From Treponema sp. (GTDB lineage: Bacteria > Spirochaetota > Spirochaetia > Treponematales > Breznakiellaceae): a stretch of DNA of 18,205 bases. The DNA lies in contig JAISGE010000122.1 in NCBI GenBank assembly GCA_031263265.1, positions 1 through 18,205 of the forward strand, in the 5' to 3' direction. This document shows positions 1-7,356 of this stretch, piece after piece (within the stretch, counting starts at the first letter, position 1; each line of letters starts with the position of its first letter). The notes beneath the pieces are model-generated. The model was not told the origin of the DNA, did not search any database, and was given only the letters and a program-made list of their open reading frames with translations. Position numbers and translations under genes: made by a program.

Positions 1-240
1 GCATTGAGTCTTTCGCCTCGACTGCTTATAGCTGACGAAGCGACCTCTATGCTTGATTTGTCAGTACAGGCGCAGATTATTGAATTGTTCAAAGAGATAC
101 ATAAAAAACATGGGGTATCAATCATGATGATTTCCCATGACAAAAGTGTTGTAGAACATTTTTGTGACCGGGTGATCGTTATGGAAAAAGGGAGAATCCT
201 TAAGGATTATAACTGCAAAAAACTGATGCGCAGCGCGTAA
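1..240 (+). CDS. Opp/Dpp/Nik-type ABC transporter ATPase, C-terminal fragment
   Basis: Only the last 79 codons are in the window; the gene enters from the left edge in frame 1 and ends at TAA 238-240. The fragment holds a Walker B with its glutamate (LLIADEATSMLD), the D-loop, and the switch histidine in MMISHD, followed by the usual CDRVIVMEKGRIL strand. The sequence VQAQIIELFKEI after the D-loop is typical of the DppD/DppF, OppD/OppF and NikD/NikE branch, which energises import of peptides, nickel or metal chelates at the inner membrane. The Walker A and signature motif lie outside the window, so substrate cannot be told. By my count GC is about 41% (99 of 240), clearly lower than the 68-72% seen in parts of the next gene. 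The family call is safe; the substrate is not. Confidence 0.88.
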   Translation, partial: ALSLSPRLLIADEATSMLDLSVQAQIIELFKEIHKKHGVSIMMISHDKSVVEHFCDRVIVMEKGRILKDYNCKKLMRSA

Positions 241-360
241 ATGTGGAAGCGAGCGGTATATTCAGGACGCAAGACAGTTCGGGTGATCATAAAGGTAAAA
301 GCGGAAAACGCAGTAATCAAACAATTGTAAAAATACAAACCAAAATCAACGGAGGACATT

Positions 361-2121
361 ATGCCATCATACCGCTACCATCTGGGAGCCTACGGACGCC
401 TTGTGCGCTACATCGGCGCAATCAAAACAGAAGTGGCGCTCAAAGTCATCAACAGTCTGGGTGTCAACGCCACCTACACAGCGCAGGCCGTCCTCATGGC
501 CCGGGCCGTATCTCTGGTATTCTCCCGGAGCCCCTTATCGGCGCTTATCCCCTATATCCTTGGGGCGCTGGGAGCGGTGGCGCTTCGAGGCGTCCTTTCC
601 CGAAGCTTCGAGATATACACCAAAATCATGGCCGCCAAGGTAAAAACAAAGATACGTTTTCTGGTGTTTGACAAGATCCTGCGGTTAGGACCGGGATACA
701 TGCACCACCAACGGAGCGGCAGAATACAATCCATGGTACTCGACGGTATCGAATCCCTCGAACCCTTTCTCGTCAACTATGTCCCCCATATCATCAGTAT
801 TGCCATAACCGGTATCGCAATCGGCGCTTATCTTTTCCATCTCGATTGGCTTACCAGCCTCGTTGTCATCATAGCTATGATCCTCTGTGTGGGAGTCCCC
901 TATCTTACCGTTCCTTTGGTGAGCCGCGGTATCGTCAGCTACTGGCGCAGTTATGCGTCATTAAGCGCCCAGTATGTGGACTCCCTCCAAGGCATGAATA
1001 CCCTCAAAGCCTTTAACGCCGGAGAGAAGAAGGGAACCGAACTGGCCGCCGACGCGCTGGATTTTTACCAGAAACAAATCCGTAATACCGCCCTTTCCCT
1101 CATTGATTCCGGGCTTATGACCCTGCTCATGGGCGTAGCCTCTTGCATCACGGCTGCCCTTGCCGCATACCGTACCGATTTAGGGCTCATTACCACCGGC
1201 TCCGTAGCGGTCTTCCTGTTTCTGGGGATTGAGTGCGCCCGGCCCATGGCGGACCTCAACATGTACTGGCATACCAGCTTCCTCGGTCTCTCGGTGGCGG
1301 AGGGGTTGTTCGAGATTATTGACCGGGAGCTTTCTATTACGGAGAAGGAAGAACCCGATACCCTGTCCCTTGACCGGCAGCTTCCTGAAGTCAATCTTCA
1401 CGGCATTACTTTTGCCTACCGGACCAATGTCAAAAACGCCCTCCAGCGGGTGGACATGGCTATCGGTGCGGGCCGGACCGCCGCGATAGTGGGCCCTTCC
1501 GGTTCAGGAAAATCAACGCTGGTAAACCTGCTGCTGCGGTTTTATGACCCCGGCGCGGGAGAAATCCGTATCGGCGGAGTGGACATCCGGGATTATTCCC
1601 TGGACTACCTGCAAAGCAAGATTGCGGTGGTGTTTCAGGAAACGTACCTGTTTAGCGGAACCATTGGCGACAATATCAGAATGGCCCGGCCTGAAGCGGA
1701 CGATGAAGCGGTGGTACGGGCCTCCAAAGCCGCCAATGCCCATGAGTTTATCATGGCCCTGCCCCAGGGATACCAAACCGTTATCAGCGAGCGGGGCGCT
1801 ACCCTGTCCGGGGGTGAACGGCAGCGGATCGCCATTGCGCGGGCGGTCTTGAAGGACGCTCCCCTTCTGATTCTAGACGAAGCCACCTCCAGCGTGGACG
1901 CCCGGAGCGAGGCCCTGATTCAGGACGCACTGGAGGGGATCATGAAGAATCGTACCACCATCGTGATTGCCCACCGGCTTTCGACCGTCAAAAACGCGGA
2001 CAAGATATTTGTTCTTGACGAGGGCCGTCTGGTTGAAGAAGGAACCCATGAACAGTTATTGGTCCGAAACGACGTGTACGCCCGTCTGGTAAACGCGCAA
2101 AGACAGGCAACCCAGTCTTAG
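361..2121 (+). CDS. ABC exporter half-transporter, CydD-like (membrane domain + ATPase)
   Basis: A 586-residue protein with an N-terminal six-helix transmembrane domain (about residues 15-300) fused to an ATPase domain (about 345-586). Visible motifs are Walker A GPSGSGKST at 378-386, Q-loop in VVFQETYLFSGT, signature LSGGE at 482-486, Walker B LLILDE ending at E507, and switch histidine H538. The coupling-region sequence YVDSLQGMNTLKAFNAGE resembles the CydD half of the CydDC thiol-reductant exporter family. The start is ATG with GGAGG at 351-355, five bases upstream. It is followed after 14 bases by a second half-transporter, so the two probably form a heterodimer. The 120-bp gap to the upstream importer ATPase gene shows no hairpin or other gene. 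Export of a small molecule across the inner membrane is likely; true cysteine/glutathione export, or a role in metal or metallophore transport alongside the neighbouring importer, is inference. Confidence 0.9.
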   Translation: MPSYRYHLGAYGRLVRYIGAIKTEVALKVINSLGVNATYTAQAVLMARAVSLVFSRSPLSALIPYILGALGAVALRGVLSRSFEIYTKIMAAKVKTKIRFLVFDKILRLGPGYMHHQRSGRIQSMVLDGIESLEPFLVNYVPHIISIAITGIAIGAYLFHLDWLTSLVVIIAMILCVGVPYLTVPLVSRGIVSYWRSYASLSAQYVDSLQGMNTLKAFNAGEKKGTELAADALDFYQKQIRNTALSLIDSGLMTLLMGVASCITAALAAYRTDLGLITTGSVAVFLFLGIECARPMADLNMYWHTSFLGLSVAEGLFEIIDRELSITEKEEPDTLSLDRQLPEVNLHGITFAYRTNVKNALQRVDMAIGAGRTAAIVGPSGSGKSTLVNLLLRFYDPGAGEIRIGGVDIRDYSLDYLQSKIAVVFQETYLFSGTIGDNIRMARPEADDEAVVRASKAANAHEFIMALPQGYQTVISERGATLSGGERQRIAIARAVLKDAPLLILDEATSSVDARSEALIQDALEGIMKNRTTIVIAHRLSTVKNADKIFVLDEGRLVEEGTHEQLLVRNDVYARLVNAQRQATQS

Positions 2122-2135
2122 CAAAGGAGAAAAGA

Positions 2136-3926
2136 ATGAAAAACGGCAAACAACCCAACACCGGTAATACCGGAGGACAACGGCTGAAAAATGTCCTGCG
2201 CCTTGTCGCCTCGATGAAACCCTATGCGGCTGAGATGCTAGGGACTATCTTCAGTACTTTTTTGAAACACGCAGCCAACATCGCCTCGGCGGGGATTGTC
2301 GCGTATATGGTGGCCTTGGCAATGGAAGGGCGGCTGCGGGACCGGTTCGGCCTGCTGTTCGGCTGGCTCTGCGTCTGCCTTGGCGCTAAGGCCCTCATGT
2401 ATTACGGCGAGATGTGGTTCGGCCATGATGTGGCCTATCGGGTGCTCAAGGATTTTCGTATCAGACTGTACGATAAGGTCGAGCAAATATCCCCCGCGTT
2501 CCTGTTGGAAAAACATTCAGGACAGATAGGCGCGACCCTGATGGGGGACGTGGAAATCCTTGAATGGTTTCTTGCCCATACTTTTGGCTCCGCAATCGTA
2601 GCGGTACTGGTTACCCTGCTGCTGCTCGCCGCCCTGGGATGGATACACGGGGCCCTGTCGATACTGATGCTGGCCTTTGCCGTGTTCGTGAGCGCAACCT
2701 CATTTATCTTTCAAAAACGGGCGGACACCCAGGGCCGGGAAGTGCGGGAAAAACTGGCAGAGGCGAACGCGGTAACCATAGAAGGCATCCACGGCCTCCG
2801 GGAACTCCTTACCCTGAATTTTCTTGAGCATTACAAGGAGAAAAACCGGGAAGCCATGCAGAGCCTGTACCGGGCGCAGATAACATACAGCCGTCGTCAG
2901 GGGGTGGAAACCATGCTGATGCAGCTCTGTGTCGGAGTATTTACGGTCATCGTCATGGGACTGGCTGCGGTCTTTGTCGCACAAGGGCTCATTCCCTTCG
3001 CGTTATACCCGGTCGTCGTCATGTTGTCGGCACTCCTGTTTTCCCCGCTGATTGAAGTATGCGGCGCGGCCCGCAATCTGGGGCTGGTATTTGCCGCGGC
3101 AAACCGTCTCCAAATCGTGTTTGACACTCAACCAGCCGTGCGGGACGAAGAACTCGCGGTCGAGGCAGGAACGCTCGCAAAAGGTGGCTTGAGTTTTGAT
3201 AAGGTTACTTTCAGTTACCGGCCTGAACTGTCCCCGGTATTGCGCGAGGTGAGTTTTGAGGTAAAACCCGGGGAAACCGCCGCGCTGGTTGGCCCTTCAG
3301 GAGCGGGCAAATCCACCTGTGTAAACCTGCTGCTCCGGTACTGGGACCCTCAGTCCGGGAGCATCCACCTTGACAACCGGAACATCCGCGCGGTCCCCCT
3401 TAAAAACCTACACGATATGACCTGCGCGGTACTCCAGGATGTGTACCTGTTTAACATTTCCGTGCGGGAGAATATCCGTTTGGGCAATATGGAAGCCGAT
3501 GACGAGGCGGTAACGGCCGCGGCAAAAGCGGCTTATGCCCATGATTTTATCCTGACCCTGCCCAAGGGTTATGACACCGTTACCGGCGAGCGGGGAGTGC
3601 GGCTTTCCGGCGGCCAGCGCCAGCGGGTTGCCATTGCCCGCGCGATACTCAAAAACGCGCCGGTTCTCATCTTTGATGAGGCCGTTGCGAACCTTGACAC
3701 CGAAAGCGAGCGGTACATCCGCCTTGCCCTGCGGGAACAGCTTAAAGGCCGCACCATTCTGATGGTAGCCCACCGCCTGTCAACCATTATGTCCGCGGAT
3801 AAACTCATCGTTCTCAACAATGGCCGGGTGGTGCAGACCGGATCCCACAAGGAGTTAATTAACCGTGAAGGCTTTTACAGAGACCTCGTTGCGGGGCAGT
3901 TTGACACTGCGGGCGTTCTAATTTGA
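2136..3926 (+). CDS. ABC exporter half-transporter, CydC-like (membrane domain + ATPase)
   Basis: A 596-residue partner of the preceding half-transporter, with a membrane domain at about 25-305 and an ATPase domain at about 350-596. Walker A is GPSGAGKST at 386-394, signature LSGGQ at 490-494, Walker B VLIFDE ending at E515, and the switch histidine is H546. The segment TIEGIHGLRELLTLNFLEHY matches the place and style of the CydC coupling region. Start ATG is supported by AAGGAG at 2124-2129, six bases upstream, and the gene begins 14 bases after its partner stops. Because both proteins keep the catalytic glutamate and a complete signature, both ATP sites of the predicted dimer look active; many heterodimeric exporters have one degenerate site. 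The D-loop region reads DEAVANLD, slightly unusual against the common DEATS/DEPTA. The substrate is unknown. Confidence 0.9.
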   Translation: MKNGKQPNTGNTGGQRLKNVLRLVASMKPYAAEMLGTIFSTFLKHAANIASAGIVAYMVALAMEGRLRDRFGLLFGWLCVCLGAKALMYYGEMWFGHDVAYRVLKDFRIRLYDKVEQISPAFLLEKHSGQIGATLMGDVEILEWFLAHTFGSAIVAVLVTLLLLAALGWIHGALSILMLAFAVFVSATSFIFQKRADTQGREVREKLAEANAVTIEGIHGLRELLTLNFLEHYKEKNREAMQSLYRAQITYSRRQGVETMLMQLCVGVFTVIVMGLAAVFVAQGLIPFALYPVVVMLSALLFSPLIEVCGAARNLGLVFAAANRLQIVFDTQPAVRDEELAVEAGTLAKGGLSFDKVTFSYRPELSPVLREVSFEVKPGETAALVGPSGAGKSTCVNLLLRYWDPQSGSIHLDNRNIRAVPLKNLHDMTCAVLQDVYLFNISVRENIRLGNMEADDEAVTAAAKAAYAHDFILTLPKGYDTVTGERGVRLSGGQRQRVAIARAILKNAPVLIFDEAVANLDTESERYIRLALREQLKGRTILMVAHRLSTIMSADKLIVLNNGRVVQTGSHKELINREGFYRDLVAGQFDTAGVLI

Positions 3927-3994
3927 CAACACGGACCACAAACTGCAGTATCTGCGCCGTGGTATGTTTCTAGTGAGGGAAAACCTTTTGGGTA

Positions 3995-4486
3995 TTAAGG
4001 AACCACTTGACCGGAAAGTTCCTCAAGCCAAAGGCGAATGGTAGCGGCAAGCGTCCCCGTATCCTGTTTCACGGGGTTGATAAAGACCATTTCTCCCACA
4101 AAGGTGTTACCCGAAAGACTTCTCCTCAACTTATCAAAGACCTTGCCTTTACCTCCTGCACAGCAACAAAAAAGGGCAATCTGTTTACCGGTAATCCGGG
4201 TTTGTTCAAGAAAGGTATCCAGCGCAGGAGCCGGAGACCCTGCCCAGACCGGGGTGCCGATGAAGAGTAGATCATAGGCTGCACTATCAAAGGTATAGGG
4301 TTTGAGAGCCGGTCTTCGATTCAGTACTACCTGACGTCCTCCCCAGAGGTATTTTGCCATGCCCTTCCGTGTTTTGGCGTCTTCCAATTGTAGAGCCACC
4401 ATATCCCCTGGGATCGATGCGTTAATTTGTTCCGCTATCAGCTTGCAATTACCTTCATAAGAAAAATAAATCACTGCGGTTTTCAT
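3995..4486 (-). CDS. flavodoxin-family protein
   Basis: A 163-residue soluble protein with a flavodoxin fold. The N-terminal strand and phosphate loop read AVIYFSYEGNCKLIAEQI (residues 4-21), where the usual T-G-N-T/S loop appears as E11-G12-N13-C14. The second flavin-contact loop reads GTPVWAGSPAPALDTFL (77-93), and the fifth-strand region has an odd triple cysteine, FCCCAGGKG (106-114). Such proteins bind FMN and carry electrons in the cytoplasm. The start ATG has AAGGGGG about five bases upstream. It lies 113 bases downstream of the P-type ATPase gene on the same strand, with no strong terminator or promoter that I can see between them, so co-transcription with the metal-efflux genes is possible but unproven. 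It converges with the ABC exporter operon across 68 bases. Electron partner unknown. Confidence 0.85.
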   Translation of the reverse strand: MKTAVIYFSYEGNCKLIAEQINASIPGDMVALQLEDAKTRKGMAKYLWGGRQVVLNRRPALKPYTFDSAAYDLLFIGTPVWAGSPAPALDTFLEQTRITGKQIALFCCCAGGKGKVFDKLRRSLSGNTFVGEMVFINPVKQDTGTLAATIRLWLEELSGQVVP

Positions 4487-4599
4487 GGTTTCCCCCTTAA
4501 ATTTAGAATTTTAAGAGAAAAAGTGAACTTTAGGCTAGACCATTCCACAGGTCCGCACTAACGGAGTTTTGCAAGAGGCTCAATCACCTCCCCTGTTCC

Positions 4600-6759
4600 T
4601 TATTCTCTTACATTGAGGGTTCGCATGGCGTTCGCGATAGCGATCAGGGCGACACCCACATCTCCGAATACCGCGGTCCACATGGTTGCGATACCTAAGG
4701 CACCCAGAGCAAGGATAATCCCTTTAACTCCCAGGGCAAAGATGATGTTCTGCCAAACAATAGTTTTGGTCTTTCGGGCGATTCGGATAGCACCGGCCAG
4801 CTTCGACGGTTCATCGGTCATTAACACCACATCCGCTGCCTCAATCGCCGCGTCAGAACCAAGTCCACCCATAGCAATGCCTATATCACTGCGGGCAAGC
4901 GCGGGGGCATCGTTGATGCCATCTCCCACAAAGGCCAGGCTTCCCCCGGTTTGCGCTTCCAATGCTTCCAGCGCTTCCAATTGAGCAACTTTATCCTGGG
5001 GCAGGAGTTCTGCATACACCGCGTCTAAACCAAGTTCCCGGCCTATAAGCTCCCCGGCAATTTTACTGTCTCCGGTCAACATAACCACGGTTTTTACCCC
5101 GACTGCCTTGAGGCTTTGTACCGCTTGGATGCTGTCTGGTTTCAGTTCATCAGAAATGACAAGACAGCCGGCATACACCCGGTCGATGGCGAGATGTACC
5201 AGACTTCCAGGAAGATTGGGCCGCTGATAGGCTATGCCTTCCCCGGTAAGCAAGGAATCGTTTCCAAGCAGCATTTCTTTGCCGTCGATCCAGGCCCGGA
5301 TACCCTTTCCCGCTATTTCATCAGGCGCACTGACTCGGTTAGGTTCTAGGTCTCTGCCGCTTGCCTGACCGTAAGCCTGACAAATGGAAAGGGCAATGGG
5401 ATGATTGGAGTACTGTTCTCCATGAGCCGCGTATAAGAGCAGTTCTGCTTCGGTAAATCCATCGGATGGTATAATTCGGGTAACCTTGAAGACCCCACTC
5501 GTGAGGGTTCCTGTCTTGTCGAAAACCACCGTATCTACCTTGGCAAGGGCGTCAAGGTAAGCAGACCCTTTGATCAGTATGCCTTTTTTCGACGCGCCGC
5601 CGATGCCTCCGAAGAAGCTCAAGGGTATGGATATTACCAGGGCGCAGGGACAGGACACGACGAGGAAAACTAAACCCCGGTTTATCCAGTCCGCAAACGT
5701 TGCGCCTGAAATGATGAGGGGAGGAATCAGCGCCAATGCTGCAGCGGCGAATACCACAATAGGGGTATAGTACCGGGCAAATTTGGTGATGAAGTTCTCT
5801 GCCGGGGATTGTTTGCTCCCCGCGCTTTCCACCAACTGGAGAATTTTCGATACCGTGGATTCTCCGAATTCCCGGCTTACTTCGATAATCAAAAGGCCGT
5901 TTTTGTTGATCGAACCTGAAAGAATCTCGCTGCCCGGACCTACATCCCGGGGTAGTGCCTCACCGGTCAGGGCTGAAGTATCCAGGGCAGAATACCCCTC
6001 CCTGACCCAGCCGTCCAAGGGAACCTTTTCACCGGCTTTGACCAGGATAAGGTCTCCGGGAACCACCTCTTCCGGGGGCACGGTACAGATTTCTTCCCCT
6101 TTTTTTACATGGGCAAAGTCGGGTTTGATGTCCATAAGCGCAGCTATAGATGCCCGGGACCGGTTTACCGCCCGATCCTGAAAGTATTCCCCAACCTGAT
6201 AGAACAGCATCACTGCCGCGCCTTCGGGGTATTCGCCTATGGCAAAGGCTCCAATAGTAGCGATACACATGAGAAAATTTTCATCAAATACCTGTCCCCG
6301 GGAGATGTTCTTGATCGCTCGGACCAGTACATCCCAGCCGATAAAAAGGTAGCTTATCAGAAACACCCCCAGATCCCAGGGAGCATCAAGTCCTGCGGCA
6401 AGACCTACGATAAACATCCCCACTCCCGCAGCCTGAAACGCACGATACACTATCGTTTTCCAACCGGGTAGGTTCAGTCTGGGCTTTTCTTTCTCCTCTT
6501 TTCCCTCTTTCTTCTCTTTTTCCAAGGATATCTGAATGACCGGTTCGATCCTTTGCACAATCCCAGAAGCCTCCTGGATAATCGCCGGCAGCCGGGTTTT
6601 ATCTGCCGTCCTGATGGTTATTTTTTGCGCAACAAAATCAAGCATGGCCGCGGTAACTCCTTCAATACGGCCAACTTCACACTCGATCTTTCCTGCACAA
6701 TGCGGGCACTCAAGTCCCGAAAGATACAGCACCCCTTGTCCGGGAATAGTTTGTTCCAT
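4600..6759 (-). CDS. zntA: P1B-type heavy-metal-exporting ATPase (Zn/Cd/Pb type)
   Basis: A 719-residue P-type ATPase. An N-terminal metal-binding domain (about 8-75) has the motif GLECPHCAGKIE with C18 and C21. A lysine/glutamate-rich linker (79-92) leads to the membrane part. The transmembrane metal site is C370-P-C372, the phosphorylated aspartate is D414 in DKTGTLTSG, the actuator loop is TSALTGEALP, the nucleotide-domain HP motif is SNHPIALS, and the hinge is GDGINDAPAL. The last helix contains FGDVGVAL, with an aspartate where ZntA/CadA enzymes bind divalent soft metals, which favours Zn/Cd/Pb over Cu/Ag. It pumps metal from cytoplasm to periplasm. Start ATG is preceded by GAGAGGA at seven bases. 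The gene begins 37 bases after the ArsR/SmtB-family regulator on the same strand, a classic cadC-cadA/ziaR-ziaA arrangement. The exact metal among Zn, Cd and Pb is inferred. Confidence 0.95.
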   Translation of the reverse strand: MEQTIPGQGVLYLSGLECPHCAGKIECEVGRIEGVTAAMLDFVAQKITIRTADKTRLPAIIQEASGIVQRIEPVIQISLEKEKKEGKEEKEKPRLNLPGWKTIVYRAFQAAGVGMFIVGLAAGLDAPWDLGVFLISYLFIGWDVLVRAIKNISRGQVFDENFLMCIATIGAFAIGEYPEGAAVMLFYQVGEYFQDRAVNRSRASIAALMDIKPDFAHVKKGEEICTVPPEEVVPGDLILVKAGEKVPLDGWVREGYSALDTSALTGEALPRDVGPGSEILSGSINKNGLLIIEVSREFGESTVSKILQLVESAGSKQSPAENFITKFARYYTPIVVFAAAALALIPPLIISGATFADWINRGLVFLVVSCPCALVISIPLSFFGGIGGASKKGILIKGSAYLDALAKVDTVVFDKTGTLTSGVFKVTRIIPSDGFTEAELLLYAAHGEQYSNHPIALSICQAYGQASGRDLEPNRVSAPDEIAGKGIRAWIDGKEMLLGNDSLLTGEGIAYQRPNLPGSLVHLAIDRVYAGCLVISDELKPDSIQAVQSLKAVGVKTVVMLTGDSKIAGELIGRELGLDAVYAELLPQDKVAQLEALEALEAQTGGSLAFVGDGINDAPALARSDIGIAMGGLGSDAAIEAADVVLMTDEPSKLAGAIRIARKTKTIVWQNIIFALGVKGIILALGALGIATMWTAVFGDVGVALIAIANAMRTLNVRE

Positions 6760-6796
6760 AGCATCGTCCTCTCATACCTTCGTTCAAGCCACAAAC

Positions 6797-7162
6797 TCAT
6801 TCACATACATGAAGAAGTCCCTGATCAAAAATACCTTTTACGTGGTCGTCGTCGAGGGAGTAGTAAACCACCTTTCCGTCCCGGCGGTATTTCACCAGTT
6901 TAGTCTGCCTAAGCGCCCTGAGTTGATGGGAAATCGCTGATTTACTCATGCCCAAAAGGGACGCAATATCACATACGCACATCTCCGAATGTAACAGCGC
7001 GCAGAGGATCTTAACCCGAGTCGAATCACCGAACATCTTGAAAAGGTCTGCCAAATCCAGGAGGGTTTCCTCCTCAGGCATGTTCTCTCGAACGTGCTCC
7101 ACTACTTCCACATGGATGATATTGCAGTCGCAGCGATCATTATCAGTGGTATAGTCTCCCAT
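6797..7162 (-). CDS. ArsR/SmtB-family metal-sensing repressor (CadC/ZiaR-like)
   Basis: A 121-residue winged-helix repressor. The recognition helix region is SKSAISHQLRALR (73-85). Two complete metal-site signatures are visible. The first is an N-terminal pair C11 and C13 plus C62 and C64 in the alpha3 motif MCVCD, as in CadC/ZiaR. The second is an alpha5 site whose residues D105, H107, H118 and E121 align one for one with SmtB D104, H106, H117 and E120. In this family, apo-protein binds an operator and metal releases it. The start ATG has GAGGAG six bases upstream. The gene leads the P1B ATPase operon and lies directly under a strong promoter with a dyad at the predicted start of transcription, so autorepression relieved by Zn, Cd or Pb is likely. 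Carrying both sites points to a ZiaR/CadC-type sensor rather than an arsenic one. Confidence 0.94.
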   Translation of the reverse strand: MGDYTTDNDRCDCNIIHVEVVEHVRENMPEEETLLDLADLFKMFGDSTRVKILCALLHSEMCVCDIASLLGMSKSAISHQLRALRQTKLVKYRRDGKVVYYSLDDDHVKGIFDQGLLHVCE

Positions 7163-7201
7163 CTCGTACTCCTCATAATTTTATAAGTTAATGTTGAACA
7201 A

Positions 7202-7217
7202 TTGATTATATATTCAA
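7202..7217. promoter_or_regulatory. candidate ArsR/SmtB operator
   Basis: TTGATTATATATTCAA is a 16-bp near-palindrome: seven of eight base pairs are symmetric. Its core TGA-N8-TCA has the spacing of SmtB-type operators, where TGAA...TTCA halves form a 12-2-12 repeat. It begins at the edge of the -10 box and covers the expected transcription start, where a bound repressor would block RNA polymerase. A wider GTTGAA (7193-7198) / TTCAAC (7213-7218) pair overlaps it, so the exact boundaries are uncertain. Function is inferred from position and the adjacent repressor gene. Confidence 0.65.
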
Positions 7218-7245
7218 CTATATTGATAAAAATGAATCGTGTCAA
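7217..7245 (-). promoter_or_regulatory. sigma-70-type promoter of the metal-efflux operon
   Basis: Read on the minus strand, a consensus -35 box TTGACA (7245-7240) is followed after exactly 17 bases by TATAGT (7222-7217), one change from consensus. The expected transcription start falls near 7210, leaving a leader of about 48 bases to the regulator gene's ATG. This is the best promoter match in the window. Confidence 0.85.
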
Positions 7246-7315
7246 GAACTAATTCATTATTTTATCATGATTCGGGAATAGGGCTTGCTGCGTAGGTTAA
7301 GGGGGAGCATCCTGT

Positions 7316-7343
7316 GGCAGGGGAGATACCGCTCGCCCCTGCC
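7316..7343. terminator. GC-rich hairpin downstream of the dCache chemoreceptor gene
   Basis: GGCAGGGG (7316-7323) pairs perfectly with CCCCTGCC (7336-7343) across a 12-base loop, beginning 13 bases past the MCP stop codon. It could end or protect the MCP transcript. On the minus strand no U-run follows the stem, so it is not a textbook intrinsic terminator in that direction; on the plus strand only TTT follows. Confidence 0.4.
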
Positions 7344-7356
7344 TTTCACCATAAGG

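Noticed and set aside
243..671. 142-codon plus-strand frame overlapping the start of the CydD-like gene
   Set aside because: It overlaps the well-supported transporter in another frame, has low-complexity composition and no ribosome site.
4487..4599. Terminator between the P-type ATPase and flavodoxin genes
   Set aside because: The best stem is only four base pairs (GACC/GGTC) with no U-run.
4613..4984. 123-codon plus-strand frame opposite the P-type ATPase
   Set aside because: It is antisense to the conserved hinge and last helices of the ATPase and has no independent support.
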